Assembly: GCA_945835085.1 (NCBI GenBank) | Contig: CAMAIG010000032.1 | Span: forward strand, 1-9,506 | Reading direction: 5' to 3' | Length of the DNA stretch: 9,506 nucleotides | Source: an uncultured Ruminococcus sp. | Lineage (GTDB): Bacteria > Bacillota > Clostridia > Oscillospirales > Ruminococcaceae | In this document: positions 1 through 7,132 of the stretch, piece by piece | How positions within the stretch are numbered: position 1 is the first letter of the stretch | Layout: each line of letters opens with the position of its first letter | Notes under the pieces: generated by a model | The model's database searches: none | Seen by the model: the letters and a program-made list of their open reading frames with translations, nothing else | What the model was told of the DNA's origin: nothing | Program-made: the position numbers and the translations under genes

Positions 1-138
1 GCTCTGAACTATTTTTTTCACCATTGCCTGCCTGTATTGGGACACGCTGTATAGATCGCTGCCGTAGAGGTAATAAACACCGGAGATATCTCCGCTCTTT
101 ATTGCTGCGGAAAGGTCCTTTTCGCTTATCGAAGCCAT
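1..138 (-). CDS. holA: DNA polymerase III subunit delta, N-terminal part (cut by window edge)
   Basis: Only the first 46 codons are present; the gene runs off the left edge. The translation begins MASISEKDLSAAIKSGDISG and continues with VYYLYGSDLYSVSQYRQAMV. The 'YYLYGSDxY' stretch after a short helix matches the start of the HolA family, where the first beta strand leads into the clamp-loader AAA+ domain. HolA is the clamp-loader subunit that opens the beta sliding clamp during replication. The ATG at 138 is preceded by GGAGGAGATAAA, a strong ribosome binding site lying inside the last codons of comEC. The two genes overlap by 13 bases, which suggests translational coupling. The order comEC then holA is a known arrangement in Firmicutes and supports the call. 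Identification rests on a short N-terminus plus context. Confidence 0.82.
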   Translation of the reverse strand, partial: MASISEKDLSAAIKSGDISGVYYLYGSDLYSVSQYRQAMVKKIVQS

Positions 139-2252
139 TTTATCTCCTCCTTTGGGTAAATCTCGCCGTCTGCGATAATATATTCGGCAGTTTCGCACTG
201 CACACAGGGCACACCTGCGGGAATATTTCCGCCGAAGCTGCTGCGGGTCACTGCATACATATCCGCTCTTGCCGAAACCGCCGCCCTGCAGTTATAAACG
301 ACAAGGTCATAATGACGGTCGGGCGGCTCCGATTTTCTGCTGATAACAATTATCTCCGTGTTCTCCGCTTGAATTACGGCATAGTCCTCCGAGGGCAATG
401 CCTTATGAGCGCCGATATTTATTATAGTATCTTTCGGCGAATAAGTCAAGCCGCTGTTATTATTTTCCGCTATAATTTCCGACTCGGGGAAATTATCACG
501 GTAAAGCTCCGCTGTTTTATCTCCCGAAAAGAGAACGGCAGCGCTTACCTTCCCAAGCCCATTTCGTCTGATATACGAAACCGCTTCATTTGCACAGCGG
601 TTTGTTCCCGCAAAATCATATATCTCGGCAGAACCGCCGCCGCTTATTACGATAACACAGCCGCTGCCCTCGGTAATAACGGTCATTTTCACTGCGGTGT
701 CGGGGGTCAGCCAATAAATGGAGATCGCTGCCGAACAAAGCAGCACAGCCGATGAAGCAGCCACACTGCGAAAAAGCTTATTTCTGAGAAATATTATTGA
801 TGCGGCGGCAGTGACTGTGAATATTATTACAGCGGGAAGGGTCATTTCAAGTCCTGTCGGTATGGCTGCTGCGGGAAATCCCGACGCTGTTTTGCTCAAT
901 GCAATAACAGGACGGCAGATAAGCCCTGCGATATAAAGCATTCCCGAGGATACAGGCGTTAAAAATGGAATAACACCTATCGCTGCGGCTATTAGCGATA
1001 TCATCACCGAAACCGTGCAGAGCGGTGAAAGTATAAGGTTTGACAGGGGTGAAACAACGGATATCTCGTCAAAGCTCAGGGCTGCTATGGGGAATACCGC
1101 CGCAGATGCACATAGTGATGTTACGGCGGAGGACAGCAGTATACCTGCTTTTCTGTCCTTTTCTCCGTTTTCGGGAAGACTTTTCTCAATAGCTCTTATA
1201 ACAGCAGGGGCTGCGACGGAGGTGCCAAACACTCCCGAAACCGACAGGAGAAAGGAGGTGTTGCGCACACAGAAGGGCGAAAGGGCTGTCAGCAGTATTA
1301 TGGCAATGGCAAGGGACGTAAGAGGGTCGTTTCTTCGTCCTGCAAGGGCTGATGAATAGACTAAAAGTATCATTATTATGCTTCGCACCGCCGAAACGGT
1401 CATTCCCGAAACTGCCCCGAAAAGCAGCGTGCTTATACACACAGCCGCAAACTCTGCCCTATTTGAGCCTCTCCCTGCCTTAACTGCCGCTGCGGATATT
1501 CCCGCCGCTATGGACATATGCATTCCCGACACTGTGCAGACGTGCATTATGCCTGCTCTTCTCAGGGCATTTTCCGCCGCTGTGCCAATACTCCAGAAGC
1601 TGCTTCCGAAAAGCATTCCGATAAGCATTTCTCCGTGATCTCCGCCGACTGTTCTGCGTATAAGCTGTATTATTTTTGTACGAAAAGCGTTTATCATGTC
1701 ATAAAAGCTGTTCCCATCGGCGTTCACAGCAGTTATCTCGGCGTCCGAAAGCTGCAGGAAAACTCCCCGTGAGCTGTAATAGGAAAGCTTATCAAAAAAG
1801 CCATTACTATCGGGAGCACGAAGGGTACCCTTAACGGTTATCTCGTCGCCCCTGACAAGAGCCGACTCCGAATAGGAATACAGCGCTGCCTTGACTGTCT
1901 TTTTCTCGTTAAGATTTATCTTAACAATATACTCTGCCCCTCCCACGGAGAAATACCTCGCCTCGGTCACTTGGCAGCTTCCCGAAAAAGCAGCCCCGTC
2001 ATATTTTTGCACGGGAAGTCTTGCGGCAATGTCAAAAATGCTGTATAAAAGAATGCCCCCGGAGCAGCATATTGCAAAGACTGCCGCTCTGAACAGCCTG
2101 CTCTTTTTATCGGGTCTGATAAGCACCATTATCCCGATCCCTGCTGTCAAAAGGGTAATTCCTGCTGCCAGGGACAGCTTCAGCACAAAAAATGACCCGA
2201 AAAGCAGCCCTGCAAGATATGAAAAACCTGCAAAAGCTGTTTTCCGAGTCAT
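126..2252 (-). CDS. comEC: ComEC/Rec2-type DNA uptake channel with degenerate C-terminal beta-lactamase-like domain
   Basis: This polytopic membrane protein of 708 residues is the family's usual size. In known systems ComEC carries single-stranded DNA across the cytoplasmic membrane during natural transformation. Residues 8-78 hold the N-terminal membrane segments, and about 86-175 form the soluble OB-like region (with FFDKLSYYSSRGVFLQL). About 200-490 is the competence domain, with the signature GIMHVCTVSGMHMS at 235-248 (family form GLxHLLAISGLHV) and then many hydrophobic helices. From 521 a soluble domain follows the beta-lactamase-like fold pattern (TVITEGSGCVIVISGGG, then YDFAGTNRC and AVSYIRRNGLGKVSAAV). 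Where active relatives carry the HxHxDH metal motif it reads LFSGDKT (575-580), so this domain is probably not a metallonuclease. The ATG at 2252 follows an ACGGAGTG ribosome binding site. The gene starts 32 bases after the mcp stop and overlaps holA. Confidence 0.9.
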   Translation of the reverse strand: MTRKTAFAGFSYLAGLLFGSFFVLKLSLAAGITLLTAGIGIMVLIRPDKKSRLFRAAVFAICCSGGILLYSIFDIAARLPVQKYDGAAFSGSCQVTEARYFSVGGAEYIVKINLNEKKTVKAALYSYSESALVRGDEITVKGTLRAPDSNGFFDKLSYYSSRGVFLQLSDAEITAVNADGNSFYDMINAFRTKIIQLIRRTVGGDHGEMLIGMLFGSSFWSIGTAAENALRRAGIMHVCTVSGMHMSIAAGISAAAVKAGRGSNRAEFAAVCISTLLFGAVSGMTVSAVRSIIMILLVYSSALAGRRNDPLTSLAIAIILLTALSPFCVRNTSFLLSVSGVFGTSVAAPAVIRAIEKSLPENGEKDRKAGILLSSAVTSLCASAAVFPIAALSFDEISVVSPLSNLILSPLCTVSVMISLIAAAIGVIPFLTPVSSGMLYIAGLICRPVIALSKTASGFPAAAIPTGLEMTLPAVIIFTVTAAASIIFLRNKLFRSVAASSAVLLCSAAISIYWLTPDTAVKMTVITEGSGCVIVISGGGSAEIYDFAGTNRCANEAVSYIRRNGLGKVSAAVLFSGDKTAELYRDNFPESEIIAENNNSGLTYSPKDTIINIGAHKALPSEDYAVIQAENTEIIVISRKSEPPDRHYDLVVYNCRAAVSARADMYAVTRSSFGGNIPAGVPCVQCETAEYIIADGEIYPKEEIKWLR

Positions 2253-2284
2253 TATAACACTCCGTTCAAAAGATATTTGCCGTA

Positions 2285-3796
2285 TCAGTATTTGCTGTTA
2301 ACATTCTCAAAATCATCGTCAAGATATATATGCTCCGGCTTTTCTCTTGACACTGCTCCACGATTTGTGAAATCTATGGGCACAAAATCCTCGTCGCTAT
2401 CACTGCTGTATGCCTTTGGCTCCGGCTCAAATGCATTGCTTTCAACAGGCTCGGACTCATATACGCTGTATGCTTCGGGAGCATTATATGTATACTCCTC
2501 GGCGGGATCGTTATCCTGCTCCTCGGAGAAGCTATCCTCCTCTGCATAAAGCTTTTCATCATCATCTGAAATATCAAACTTGAACTGGGAGATCATTCTC
2601 TTAAGAGTGCCCGAAAGTCCCGAAAGCTCTTCGGAGGCTGCTGCGGATTCCTCGGCAGTTGCGGTATTGCTCTGAACAACGGAGGAGATCTGCTCTACGC
2701 CCAAGGTTACGCTTCTGATCTCCTCTGCCTGTCTTTCGGAGGCGTCGGATATCTTTGTTACCTCGGTAATTATCTTATCGGAGTCAATAACGATGGTTTC
2801 AAGCACCTTTGCGGTCTGCTTGGCGATCTCGGAGCCTTTCTGAACGTTTTCCACGGAACCTTCGATAAGAGAGGTCGTCTGCTTTGCAGCCTCTGCGCTC
2901 TTGGCAGCAAGGTTTCTGACTTCATCGGCAACTACCGCAAAACCCTTGCCCGCTGCACCTGCTCTTGCAGCTTCAACTGCAGCGTTCAGTGCAAGGATAT
3001 TAGTCTGGAATGCGATATCGTCAATGACCTTGATGATCTTAGATATCTCTGCGGAGCTTTTGTTGATATCCTCCATGGAGGAAAGCATCTTGTCCATTTC
3101 GGCGCTGCACTCGGATATGAGTGAGCCTGTATTTCTAACGATAAATGTTGTATTCTTAGCAGCGGCAGCCGTATCGTTGACCTGCCTTGAAATATCCTCG
3201 ATCTGAGAATTGAGGCTTTCAATGGAGGCAGCCTGCTCCGTTGCACCCTGGGACAAGGTCTGAGCGCCGTTTGCGACCTGCTCGGAGCCGTTTGTCACCT
3301 GACCCGATGCAGCGTCGATATCCTTGAAGGTTTCACGGAGAGAAGCGGCTATCTCGTTATACTTTGCCGCAAGGCTTCCGAATTTTCCTCCCCATGTTTC
3401 CGGGAGAGAATAGCCGAGATTACCCCGGGCAAGCTCGTCAAGTCCTGCTATAATTTCATCTAATGTCATGCTTAGGTTATCGGCGGCAACATTGGACTTA
3501 TTGTTAATATTTCCTATAGCGTCCTTTTCAATGTCGGGGGTCTTGTTAAAATCGAATTGTCCAAGAGAAATGGCTTCGATCTTTACATCAATATCCTCAA
3601 GCTTTTTATCAAGCTTTCCTCCCATAACAAAGGATAAGCCCACCTCGACAATAATTCCCACAACTGCTGTAATTATTGCGGGGACCTTGCCTATTCCCGA
3701 CGTAATCAGAACTGCAGTAATAAAAATCGCTGCACTGAGTGAATATGTCATCAGCATACGGCCCTTTACAGTTTGAAAGAAAGAATACTTCTTCAT
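2285..3796 (-). CDS. Methyl-accepting chemotaxis protein without an extracellular sensor domain
   Basis: This 503-residue signalling protein should form trimers of dimers that control CheA through CheW. Two hydrophobic segments (about 15-33 and 38-57) are separated by only a few residues, so there is no room for a periplasmic ligand-binding domain. A HAMP-like region follows (about 112-160, including [19 protein letters not shown] and [18 protein letters not shown]). A long helical methylation and signalling region comes next, with its hairpin tip around 259-296 ([20 protein letters not shown], then [18 protein letters not shown]), which is close to the family consensus. After about residue 407 comes an acidic, low-complexity tail of roughly 95 residues rich in D, E and S, with no recognisable CheR-docking pentapeptide. 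The ATG at 3796 has AAAGGATC upstream. It is first in a probable mcp-comEC-holA transcription unit. The signal it senses cannot be told; membrane state or a cytoplasmic cue is inferred. Confidence 0.95.
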   Translation of the reverse strand: MKKYSFFQTVKGRMLMTYSLSAAIFITAVLITSGIGKVPAIITAVVGIIVEVGLSFVMGGKLDKKLEDIDVKIEAISLGQFDFNKTPDIEKDAIGNINNKSNVAADNLSMTLDEIIAGLDELARGNLGYSLPETWGGKFGSLAAKYNEIAASLRETFKDIDAASGQVTNGSEQVANGAQTLSQGATEQAASIESLNSQIEDISRQVNDTAAAAKNTTFIVRNTGSLISECSAEMDKMLSSMEDINKSSAEISKIIKVIDDIAFQTNILALNAAVEAARAGAAGKGFAVVADEVRNLAAKSAEAAKQTTSLIEGSVENVQKGSEIAKQTAKVLETIVIDSDKIITEVTKISDASERQAEEIRSVTLGVEQISSVVQSNTATAEESAAASEELSGLSGTLKRMISQFKFDISDDDEKLYAEEDSFSEEQDNDPAEEYTYNAPEAYSVYESEPVESNAFEPEPKAYSSDSDEDFVPIDFTNRGAVSREKPEHIYLDDDFENVNSKY

Positions 3797-3813
3797 ATCA
3801 ATAGATCCTTTCG

Positions 3814-3832
3814 GGTAAAATTCAAATTTACC
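3814..3832 (-). promoter_or_regulatory. Leader hairpin just upstream of the mcp ribosome binding site
   Basis: On the minus strand GGTAAA and TTTACC form a 6-bp stem around a 7-base loop, ending about six bases before the AAAGGATC ribosome binding site of the chemotaxis gene. The leader from the predicted start point is about 95 bases long. It also contains GGTAT...ATGCC further upstream, which can pair weakly. I looked for the conserved pieces of the cyclic-di-GMP riboswitches that often precede such genes and did not find them. The hairpin may affect mRNA stability or translation, but it may equally be chance in AT-rich DNA. Confidence 0.3.
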
Positions 3833-3899
3833 GGTGTGCCAATAAAAACAAAGCCCGCAAAAAATTTTTCAGGCATAGGTTTTAGCATACCATACACAT

Positions 3900-3928
3900 A
3901 TTATATCACATCTGCCAAATAATTGCAA
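3900..3928 (-). promoter_or_regulatory. Sigma-A type promoter of mcp-comEC-holA
   Basis: Read on the minus strand, TTGCAA (3928-3923) and TATAAT (3905-3900) are separated by exactly 17 bases. The -10 is perfect and the -35 has four of six consensus bases. Transcription would start near 3893, giving a leader of about 95 bases before the ATG at 3796. It points away from the promoter at 4015-4043, and the two are about 90 bases apart. Confidence 0.72.
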
Positions 3929-4014
3929 TACCTATTTTCATCAAAAAACAATAAAAACAGACTTTTTTTCTGATTCATTCAGTTTATACTGCACAAATTC
4001 TTCAAAGCCACTTA

Positions 4015-4043
4015 TTGACAAAAGAGAAATGTTATATTATAAT
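4015..4043 (+). promoter_or_regulatory. Consensus sigma-A promoter of the 53-residue gene
   Basis: TTGACA (4015-4020), a 17-base spacer and TATAAT (4038-4043) form a full-consensus housekeeping promoter. Transcription should start near 4050, about 20 bases before the ATG at 4071. This leaves a very short leader that is mostly the GGAGGG ribosome binding site. The strength of the match suggests a highly transcribed gene unless it is repressed. Confidence 0.85.
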
Positions 4044-4053
4044 TGTCATAATA
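4035..4053 (+). promoter_or_regulatory. Dyad overlapping the -10, resembling a PerR/Fur-family box
   Basis: TATTAT (4035-4040) and ATAATA (4048-4053) are perfect inverted arms around seven bases. The inner part, 4037-4051, reads TTATAATTGTCATAA. Compared with the PerR box of Bacillus (TTATAATNATTATAA) it matches 12 of 14 fixed positions. A repressor bound here would block the -10. Part of the match is forced by the TATAAT itself, and the region is AT-rich, so the assignment to PerR is only a suggestion. Confidence 0.3.
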
Positions 4054-4070
4054 GTATTGGAGGGCTTGGC

Positions 4071-4232
4071 ATGACATCACGGGAACGAAAAAAAATCCTT
4101 GAGCTTGAGCGGGATATAAAAAAAATGCAGAAGGATCACGAAAAGACCTTCGAGGAATTCAACCGCAAAAAAAGCCTGCCTGCTAGAATTGCAGACAGAC
4201 TTAAATTCTTTTTCGGCAAAAAGCCCCGATAA
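4071..4232 (+). CDS. Small basic, probably coiled-coil protein of unknown function (53 residues)
   Basis: The product starts MTSRERKKILELERDIKKMQ and ends in a basic, aromatic tail with KFFFGKKPR. Nearly half of the residues are charged. The first ~35 are strongly helix-forming with leucine or isoleucine spacing suited to a short coiled coil, and there is no signal peptide or membrane span. I do not recognise a family. The start is fixed by the sequence: ATG 4071 has GGAGGG seven bases upstream, while the upstream in-frame ATG at 4029 lies inside the promoter between -35 and -10. It is the only plus-strand gene in the window and has its own consensus promoter. It converges on dtd, whose stop is only two bases away. 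The basic tail could contact nucleic acid or membrane lipid head groups, but nothing here proves that. Confidence 0.75.
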   Translation: MTSRERKKILELERDIKKMQKDHEKTFEEFNRKKSLPARIADRLKFFFGKKPR

Positions 4233-4234
4233 TA

Positions 4235-4669
4235 TCAGAAATCCAGTGTTACCGTAAAGGGGCCGTCATTTATGAGCGACACCTTCATATCGGCTCCGAA
4301 TATTCCCTTTTCCGTATGTACATAGCTTCCCAGGCATTCACAGAAATGATCGTACAGGGGCATTGCAAGCTCGGGTCGGGCTGCATTAACAAAGCTCGGA
4401 CGATTTCCGTGGGAGCAGTCTGCATAGAGAGTAAACTGTGATATGCAGAGTATCTCTCCGCCGATATCCCCCAGAGAAAGGTTTATCTTGTCATTTTCGT
4501 CGGAAAATATCCTCATGGCTGCGATCTTTTTCGCCGCCTTTTCACATAGGTCTTTCGTATCCGTATGGGTAAATCCCACCAGGATAAGAAGGCCTTTTTT
4601 TATTTCACCGACGATTTTTCCCTCCACCTCAACACTTGCCTGTGATACACGCTGAACTGTTACTTTCAT
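4235..4669 (-). CDS. dtd: D-aminoacyl-tRNA deacylase
   Basis: This 144-residue protein (family about 145) hydrolyses D-amino acids, and misattached glycine, from tRNA. It is a homodimer using a Gly-cisPro pocket with tRNA-based chemistry. Visible landmarks are the N-terminus MKVTVQRVSQASVEVEGKIV with GEIKKGLLILVG (21-32), the SQFTLYAD motif (77-84), GNRPSF (88-93) and the C-terminal NDGPFTV (134-140) holding the Gly-Pro pair at 136-137. The start is ATG 4669, because the family begins MxVxxQRV there. An in-frame TTG at 4690 would add seven residues not found in the family, and the AAAGGAAAG lying between serves as the ribosome binding site. It is last in its operon and converges with the 53-residue gene. 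GCCCC near its end could pair with GGGGC followed by TTTTT (minus strand, 4262-4218), a weak possible terminator with a 31-base loop. Confidence 0.95.
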   Translation of the reverse strand: MKVTVQRVSQASVEVEGKIVGEIKKGLLILVGFTHTDTKDLCEKAAKKIAAMRIFSDENDKINLSLGDIGGEILCISQFTLYADCSHGNRPSFVNAARPELAMPLYDHFCECLGSYVHTEKGIFGADMKVSLINDGPFTVTLDF

Positions 4670-4691
4670 GTCCCGAAGCTTTCCTTTCAAA

Positions 4692-4805
4692 TTATTTCTT
4701 CTTGAAACAGCTGTAAATCAGATAGCCAAGTCCTGCAATGAGCAGAACCGCCACGCAAACTGTCACAGGGATATATCCCAGCATTTCTTCCGTTAAAAAA
4801 TCCAT
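4692..4805 (-). CDS. Small single-span membrane peptide of unknown function (37 residues)
   Basis: Reading from ATG 4805 gives MDFLTEEMLGYIPVTVCVAV followed by LLIAGLGYLIYSCFKKK and TAA. Residues 9-33 are one continuous hydrophobic segment, preceded by an acidic N-terminus (D2, E6, E7) and closed by KKK. The charge rule predicts the C-terminus in the cytoplasm and the N-terminus outside. AAAGGA sits seven bases before the ATG, inside the last codons of the flavin reductase gene. Only one base separates that gene's stop from this start, and dtd begins 22 bases after this stop. Such packing between two real genes is what makes the call credible. No family is recognised. It could be a helper subunit or a small regulator of a membrane protein, but no partner is indicated. 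Confidence 0.65.
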   Translation of the reverse strand: MDFLTEEMLGYIPVTVCVAVLLIAGLGYLIYSCFKKK

Positions 4806-4806
4806 A

Positions 4807-5310
4807 TTATTCCTTTACGAGCACCTTTACTATCTCGCCCACAAATGCCTTGTGCATCGAGCCGCCGTCGCTGTAAAAATGCTGCAGACCGCTGTCAAGC
4901 TTTGAAAGCTCCATATCCTGAGCATAGACCTTGCGGCATATGAAAATAAGCTCTGCCTGCTCAAAGGCTGTTGTGCCGTCAATAAACATGGGAGTAAGTC
5001 CCGTTTCGGCAGCCTTGTCGCAGTCCCTGCCCGAATGTGAGCCGCAGAAGCCCAGAGCCTCACGGTATCCCTCACCGAAAAAGCTTGCGGTGAAAAGATC
5101 ATTTTTCTCTACAAAGCCGAATGTGTGTCTGCTTGGACGAATAACCGTTTCAAACACGCTTTTGCCCCATATGAAGCCCATGAAGCCCCATGAAGCCGTC
5201 ATAGTGTTGTAGCCCTTTTCATCGCCCGCAGTTACAAGGAACCACTCCTTGCCGATCTTGTCAAAGGGATTGAAGGTAAGCTCCGATACGGGTATCTCTC
5301 TGAATGACAT
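4807..5310 (-). CDS. Flavin reductase-like FMN-binding protein (flavoredoxin type)
   Basis: This 167-residue soluble protein has the split-barrel flavin-binding fold of the flavin reductase/flavoredoxin group. Recognisable parts are NPFDKIGKEWFLVTAGDEKG (14-33), NTMTASWGFMGFIWGKSVFE (35-54) and the VIRPSRHTFGFVEKNDLFT stretch (56-74). The last two supply the family's FMN phosphate-binding and barrel-core strands. C89 (in GFCGSHSGRDCDK), C97 and C125 are present; whether any is redox-active is unknown. The family uses bound FMN for electron transfer, often with NAD(P)H or ferredoxin-like donors, and the physiological partner is not shown here. ATG 5310 has AGGAGG eight bases upstream. The mnmA stop is 42 bases away, the largest gap in this block, and I see no good promoter in it. 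The stop is followed after one base by the 37-residue gene. Confidence 0.85.
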   Translation of the reverse strand: MSFREIPVSELTFNPFDKIGKEWFLVTAGDEKGYNTMTASWGFMGFIWGKSVFETVIRPSRHTFGFVEKNDLFTASFFGEGYREALGFCGSHSGRDCDKAAETGLTPMFIDGTTAFEQAELIFICRKVYAQDMELSKLDSGLQHFYSDGGSMHKAFVGEIVKVLVKE

Positions 5311-5352
5311 AATGATTACCTCCTGATAAATAAATATAATAATTCTTGCCGA

Positions 5353-6435
5353 TCAGATTATCTCTCCTCCGCCCAGGACCTCGCTGCCGCTGTAAAAAAC
5401 GCACGCCTGACCCGGTGCAGGGGCACGTACGGGAGAAGAAAATTCCGCCCGCATTATCCCCTTTTCCTCGGGGAATATCACCGCTTCCTGTTCCTTGGCG
5501 GTGTATCGTGTTTTCGCCGTTACCTTAACGGGAGATGTGAGAGGCTCTCCCGAAATAAGATTTACATTTCTGAGGAAAAGCTCCGTTTTCATAAGCTCCT
5601 GAGCTTCCCCGAGAGTAACTGTATTATTCCCGGCGTCCTTCCCCGTTACGAAAACGGGCTTACCGAAGGTTACTCCAAGCCCTCTGCGCTGTCCTATGGT
5701 GTAGTTTATCACTCCGGAATGTGTGCCTATCTTTTCTCCCGAGGTGCTGACAAAATCTCCCTTTTCGGGCTTATAGCCCGTATATCTCTCAATAAAGGAG
5801 GCATAGTCACCGTCGGGCACAAAGCAAATATCCTGACTGTCGGGCTTATGGGAATTAACAAGTCCGTATTTCTCAGCAAGACTGCGTATTTCCTGCTTGC
5901 TCATGCCGAAAAGCGGAAACAGCGTATGGGCAAGCTGATACTGTGTAAGAGAATACAGCACATAGGTCTGGTCCTTGCTCATATCCGAGGAACGCATAAG
6001 ACGGTATTTCCCCGACGCTTCGTCATATTCTCTGCGGGCATAATGACCCGTGGCGATGTAATCAAAATCAAGAAGCTCCGCCCTTCTCAGCATAAGGTCA
6101 AATTTAATGTGCCTGTTGCATTCTATGCAGGGATTGGGCGTTTCGCCCCGTATATAGCTTTCGGCAAAGGGCTTCATCACAAGCCTGCCGAAATCATCGG
6201 TCATATTAAGTGTGATGTGGTCTATGCCTATTTTACGGCAGACGCTCTTTGCGTCCTCCACATCACTGAGAGAGCAGCAGCCCCCCTCGGCAAAGCCCTC
6301 CCCGAGAACGGAGTTATCATACATTCTGAGAGTGCAGCCGCATACCTCATAGCCCTGTTCTTTAAGCAGAAGGGCTGCTGCCGAGCTGTCCACTCCTCCG
6401 CTCATGCCTACAAGCACCCGTTTTTTTGCTGACAT
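5353..6435 (-). CDS. mnmA: tRNA-specific 2-thiouridylase
   Basis: This 360-residue cytoplasmic enzyme matches the family length. It adenylates and then thiolates uridine 34 of the tRNAs for Lys, Glu and Gln, taking sulfur from a cysteine desulfurase relay. The PP-loop SGGVDSS lies at 12-18. NPCIECN has the first catalytic cysteine at C103. ATGHYAR is at 128-134, KDQTYVL at 154-160, and DICFVPDGD has the second catalytic cysteine at C204. The C-terminal barrel begins with NYTIGQRRGLGV (244-255). All key residues are intact. ATG 6435 has GGAGGA five bases upstream. The gene starts 12 bases after the upstream membrane protein gene ends. With dtd two genes further on, it gives this operon two tRNA-directed functions. 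Confidence 0.97.
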   Translation of the reverse strand: MSAKKRVLVGMSGGVDSSAAALLLKEQGYEVCGCTLRMYDNSVLGEGFAEGGCCSLSDVEDAKSVCRKIGIDHITLNMTDDFGRLVMKPFAESYIRGETPNPCIECNRHIKFDLMLRRAELLDFDYIATGHYARREYDEASGKYRLMRSSDMSKDQTYVLYSLTQYQLAHTLFPLFGMSKQEIRSLAEKYGLVNSHKPDSQDICFVPDGDYASFIERYTGYKPEKGDFVSTSGEKIGTHSGVINYTIGQRRGLGVTFGKPVFVTGKDAGNNTVTLGEAQELMKTELFLRNVNLISGEPLTSPVKVTAKTRYTAKEQEAVIFPEEKGIMRAEFSSPVRAPAPGQACVFYSGSEVLGGGEII

Positions 6436-6447
6436 TTTTATCCTCCG

Positions 6448-7110
6448 TTATTTTGTAATAAATCTGCGTACACACAGCCCGTAAAGCATCGTACCGAAGC
6501 ATATTGCGGGAAGCGGGGTAAGAAGTATCTTTGAAAATACCGTTAATATGCCCCAGCCTGCAAAGAGCCTTGTGAAAAAATACATCAGATGCAAAGCGGT
6601 TACGGGCGCTCCGAACTGTATAAGGCTTATCCTGAACATGGTCCTGTTTTCCTTTAGCATAACGTATGTAACACAGTTGAAGATTATGCAGAAGAGCCCG
6701 AAAAATGCAGCCAGTGTCAAAAGGGAGCTGTATGAATAGATATTTGCGTTCCCAAGCACCGATGCAGAATAGCTCAGAAACAGCTCAAATCCCACATAAT
6801 ACACCGCATTTATCAGGATCACGGGGAGAATATCACGAAGATAAAAGAACAGCCCTCCTTTTTTGAATGCCTTTATGGGGACATCGGAAAAAACCATAAC
6901 GCTGCTTTCCGTTACGTCCTTTTTTACCGATACCTCAAAGGCACTGCCGTCCTCATGGGTTTTTATGTATTTTACGCTTACAGAGCCGTCTTCCTCAAAC
7001 TGTTCTCCCTGCTTTTCGTAATCTTTCAGCCTTTTGTCAAGATATTTAACAGCCTCGTTATAGCGTTCCGTCCGTGCAAAGCCGCATATCTTATATCCGT
7101 AAACAGCCAT
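6448..7110 (-). CDS. Four-helix membrane protein with soluble N-terminal region, function unknown
   Basis: This 220-residue protein matches no family I recognise. Residues 1-85 are soluble and charged. They include a helix (about 14-35, ERYNEAVKYLDKRLKDYEKQ) and a probable beta region (about 40-78, alternating charged and hydrophobic residues). Four hydrophobic segments follow at about 90-114, 127-151, 158-181 and 186-210, ending with the basic tail RRFITK. There is no signal peptide, so the N-terminal region is probably cytoplasmic. ATG 7110 has AAAGGAG nine bases upstream. A nearby ATG at 7115 is out of frame. The gene lies 22 bases after the HAD phosphatase and 12 before mnmA, so it is probably co-transcribed, but neighbours give no clear functional hint. 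Confidence 0.85.
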   Translation of the reverse strand: MAVYGYKICGFARTERYNEAVKYLDKRLKDYEKQGEQFEEDGSVSVKYIKTHEDGSAFEVSVKKDVTESSVMVFSDVPIKAFKKGGLFFYLRDILPVILINAVYYVGFELFLSYSASVLGNANIYSYSSLLTLAAFFGLFCIIFNCVTYVMLKENRTMFRISLIQFGAPVTALHLMYFFTRLFAGWGILTVFSKILLTPLPAICFGTMLYGLCVRRFITK

Positions 7111-7132
7111 TTCATGCCGCTCCTTTCATTAT

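Noticed and set aside
3797..3893. Cyclic-di-GMP riboswitch in the chemotaxis gene leader
   Set aside because: Such switches are common before these genes, but the conserved core segments are not found; only small AT-rich hairpins are present.
4029..4070. Upstream start for the 53-residue protein
   Set aside because: This ATG lies between the -35 and -10 of a perfect promoter and has no ribosome binding site; ATG 4071 has GGAGGG at good spacing.
4218..4263. Rho-independent terminator after dtd
   Set aside because: GCCCC can pair with GGGGC followed by five T on the minus strand, but the stem is only 5 bp with a 31-base loop, too weak to list as a feature.
4670..4690. TTG start extending dtd by seven residues
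   Set aside because: The family begins at MKVTVQRV, and the extension codons contain the ribosome binding site for the ATG at 4669.
5311..5352. Internal promoter before the flavin reductase gene
   Set aside because: AT-rich with TATATT-like words but no -35 at a suitable distance.
5719..6432. Long open frame on the plus strand (237 codons) opposite mnmA
   Set aside because: It lies entirely antisense to a gene with all catalytic motifs intact, has no ribosome binding site of note, and its translation resembles no family.
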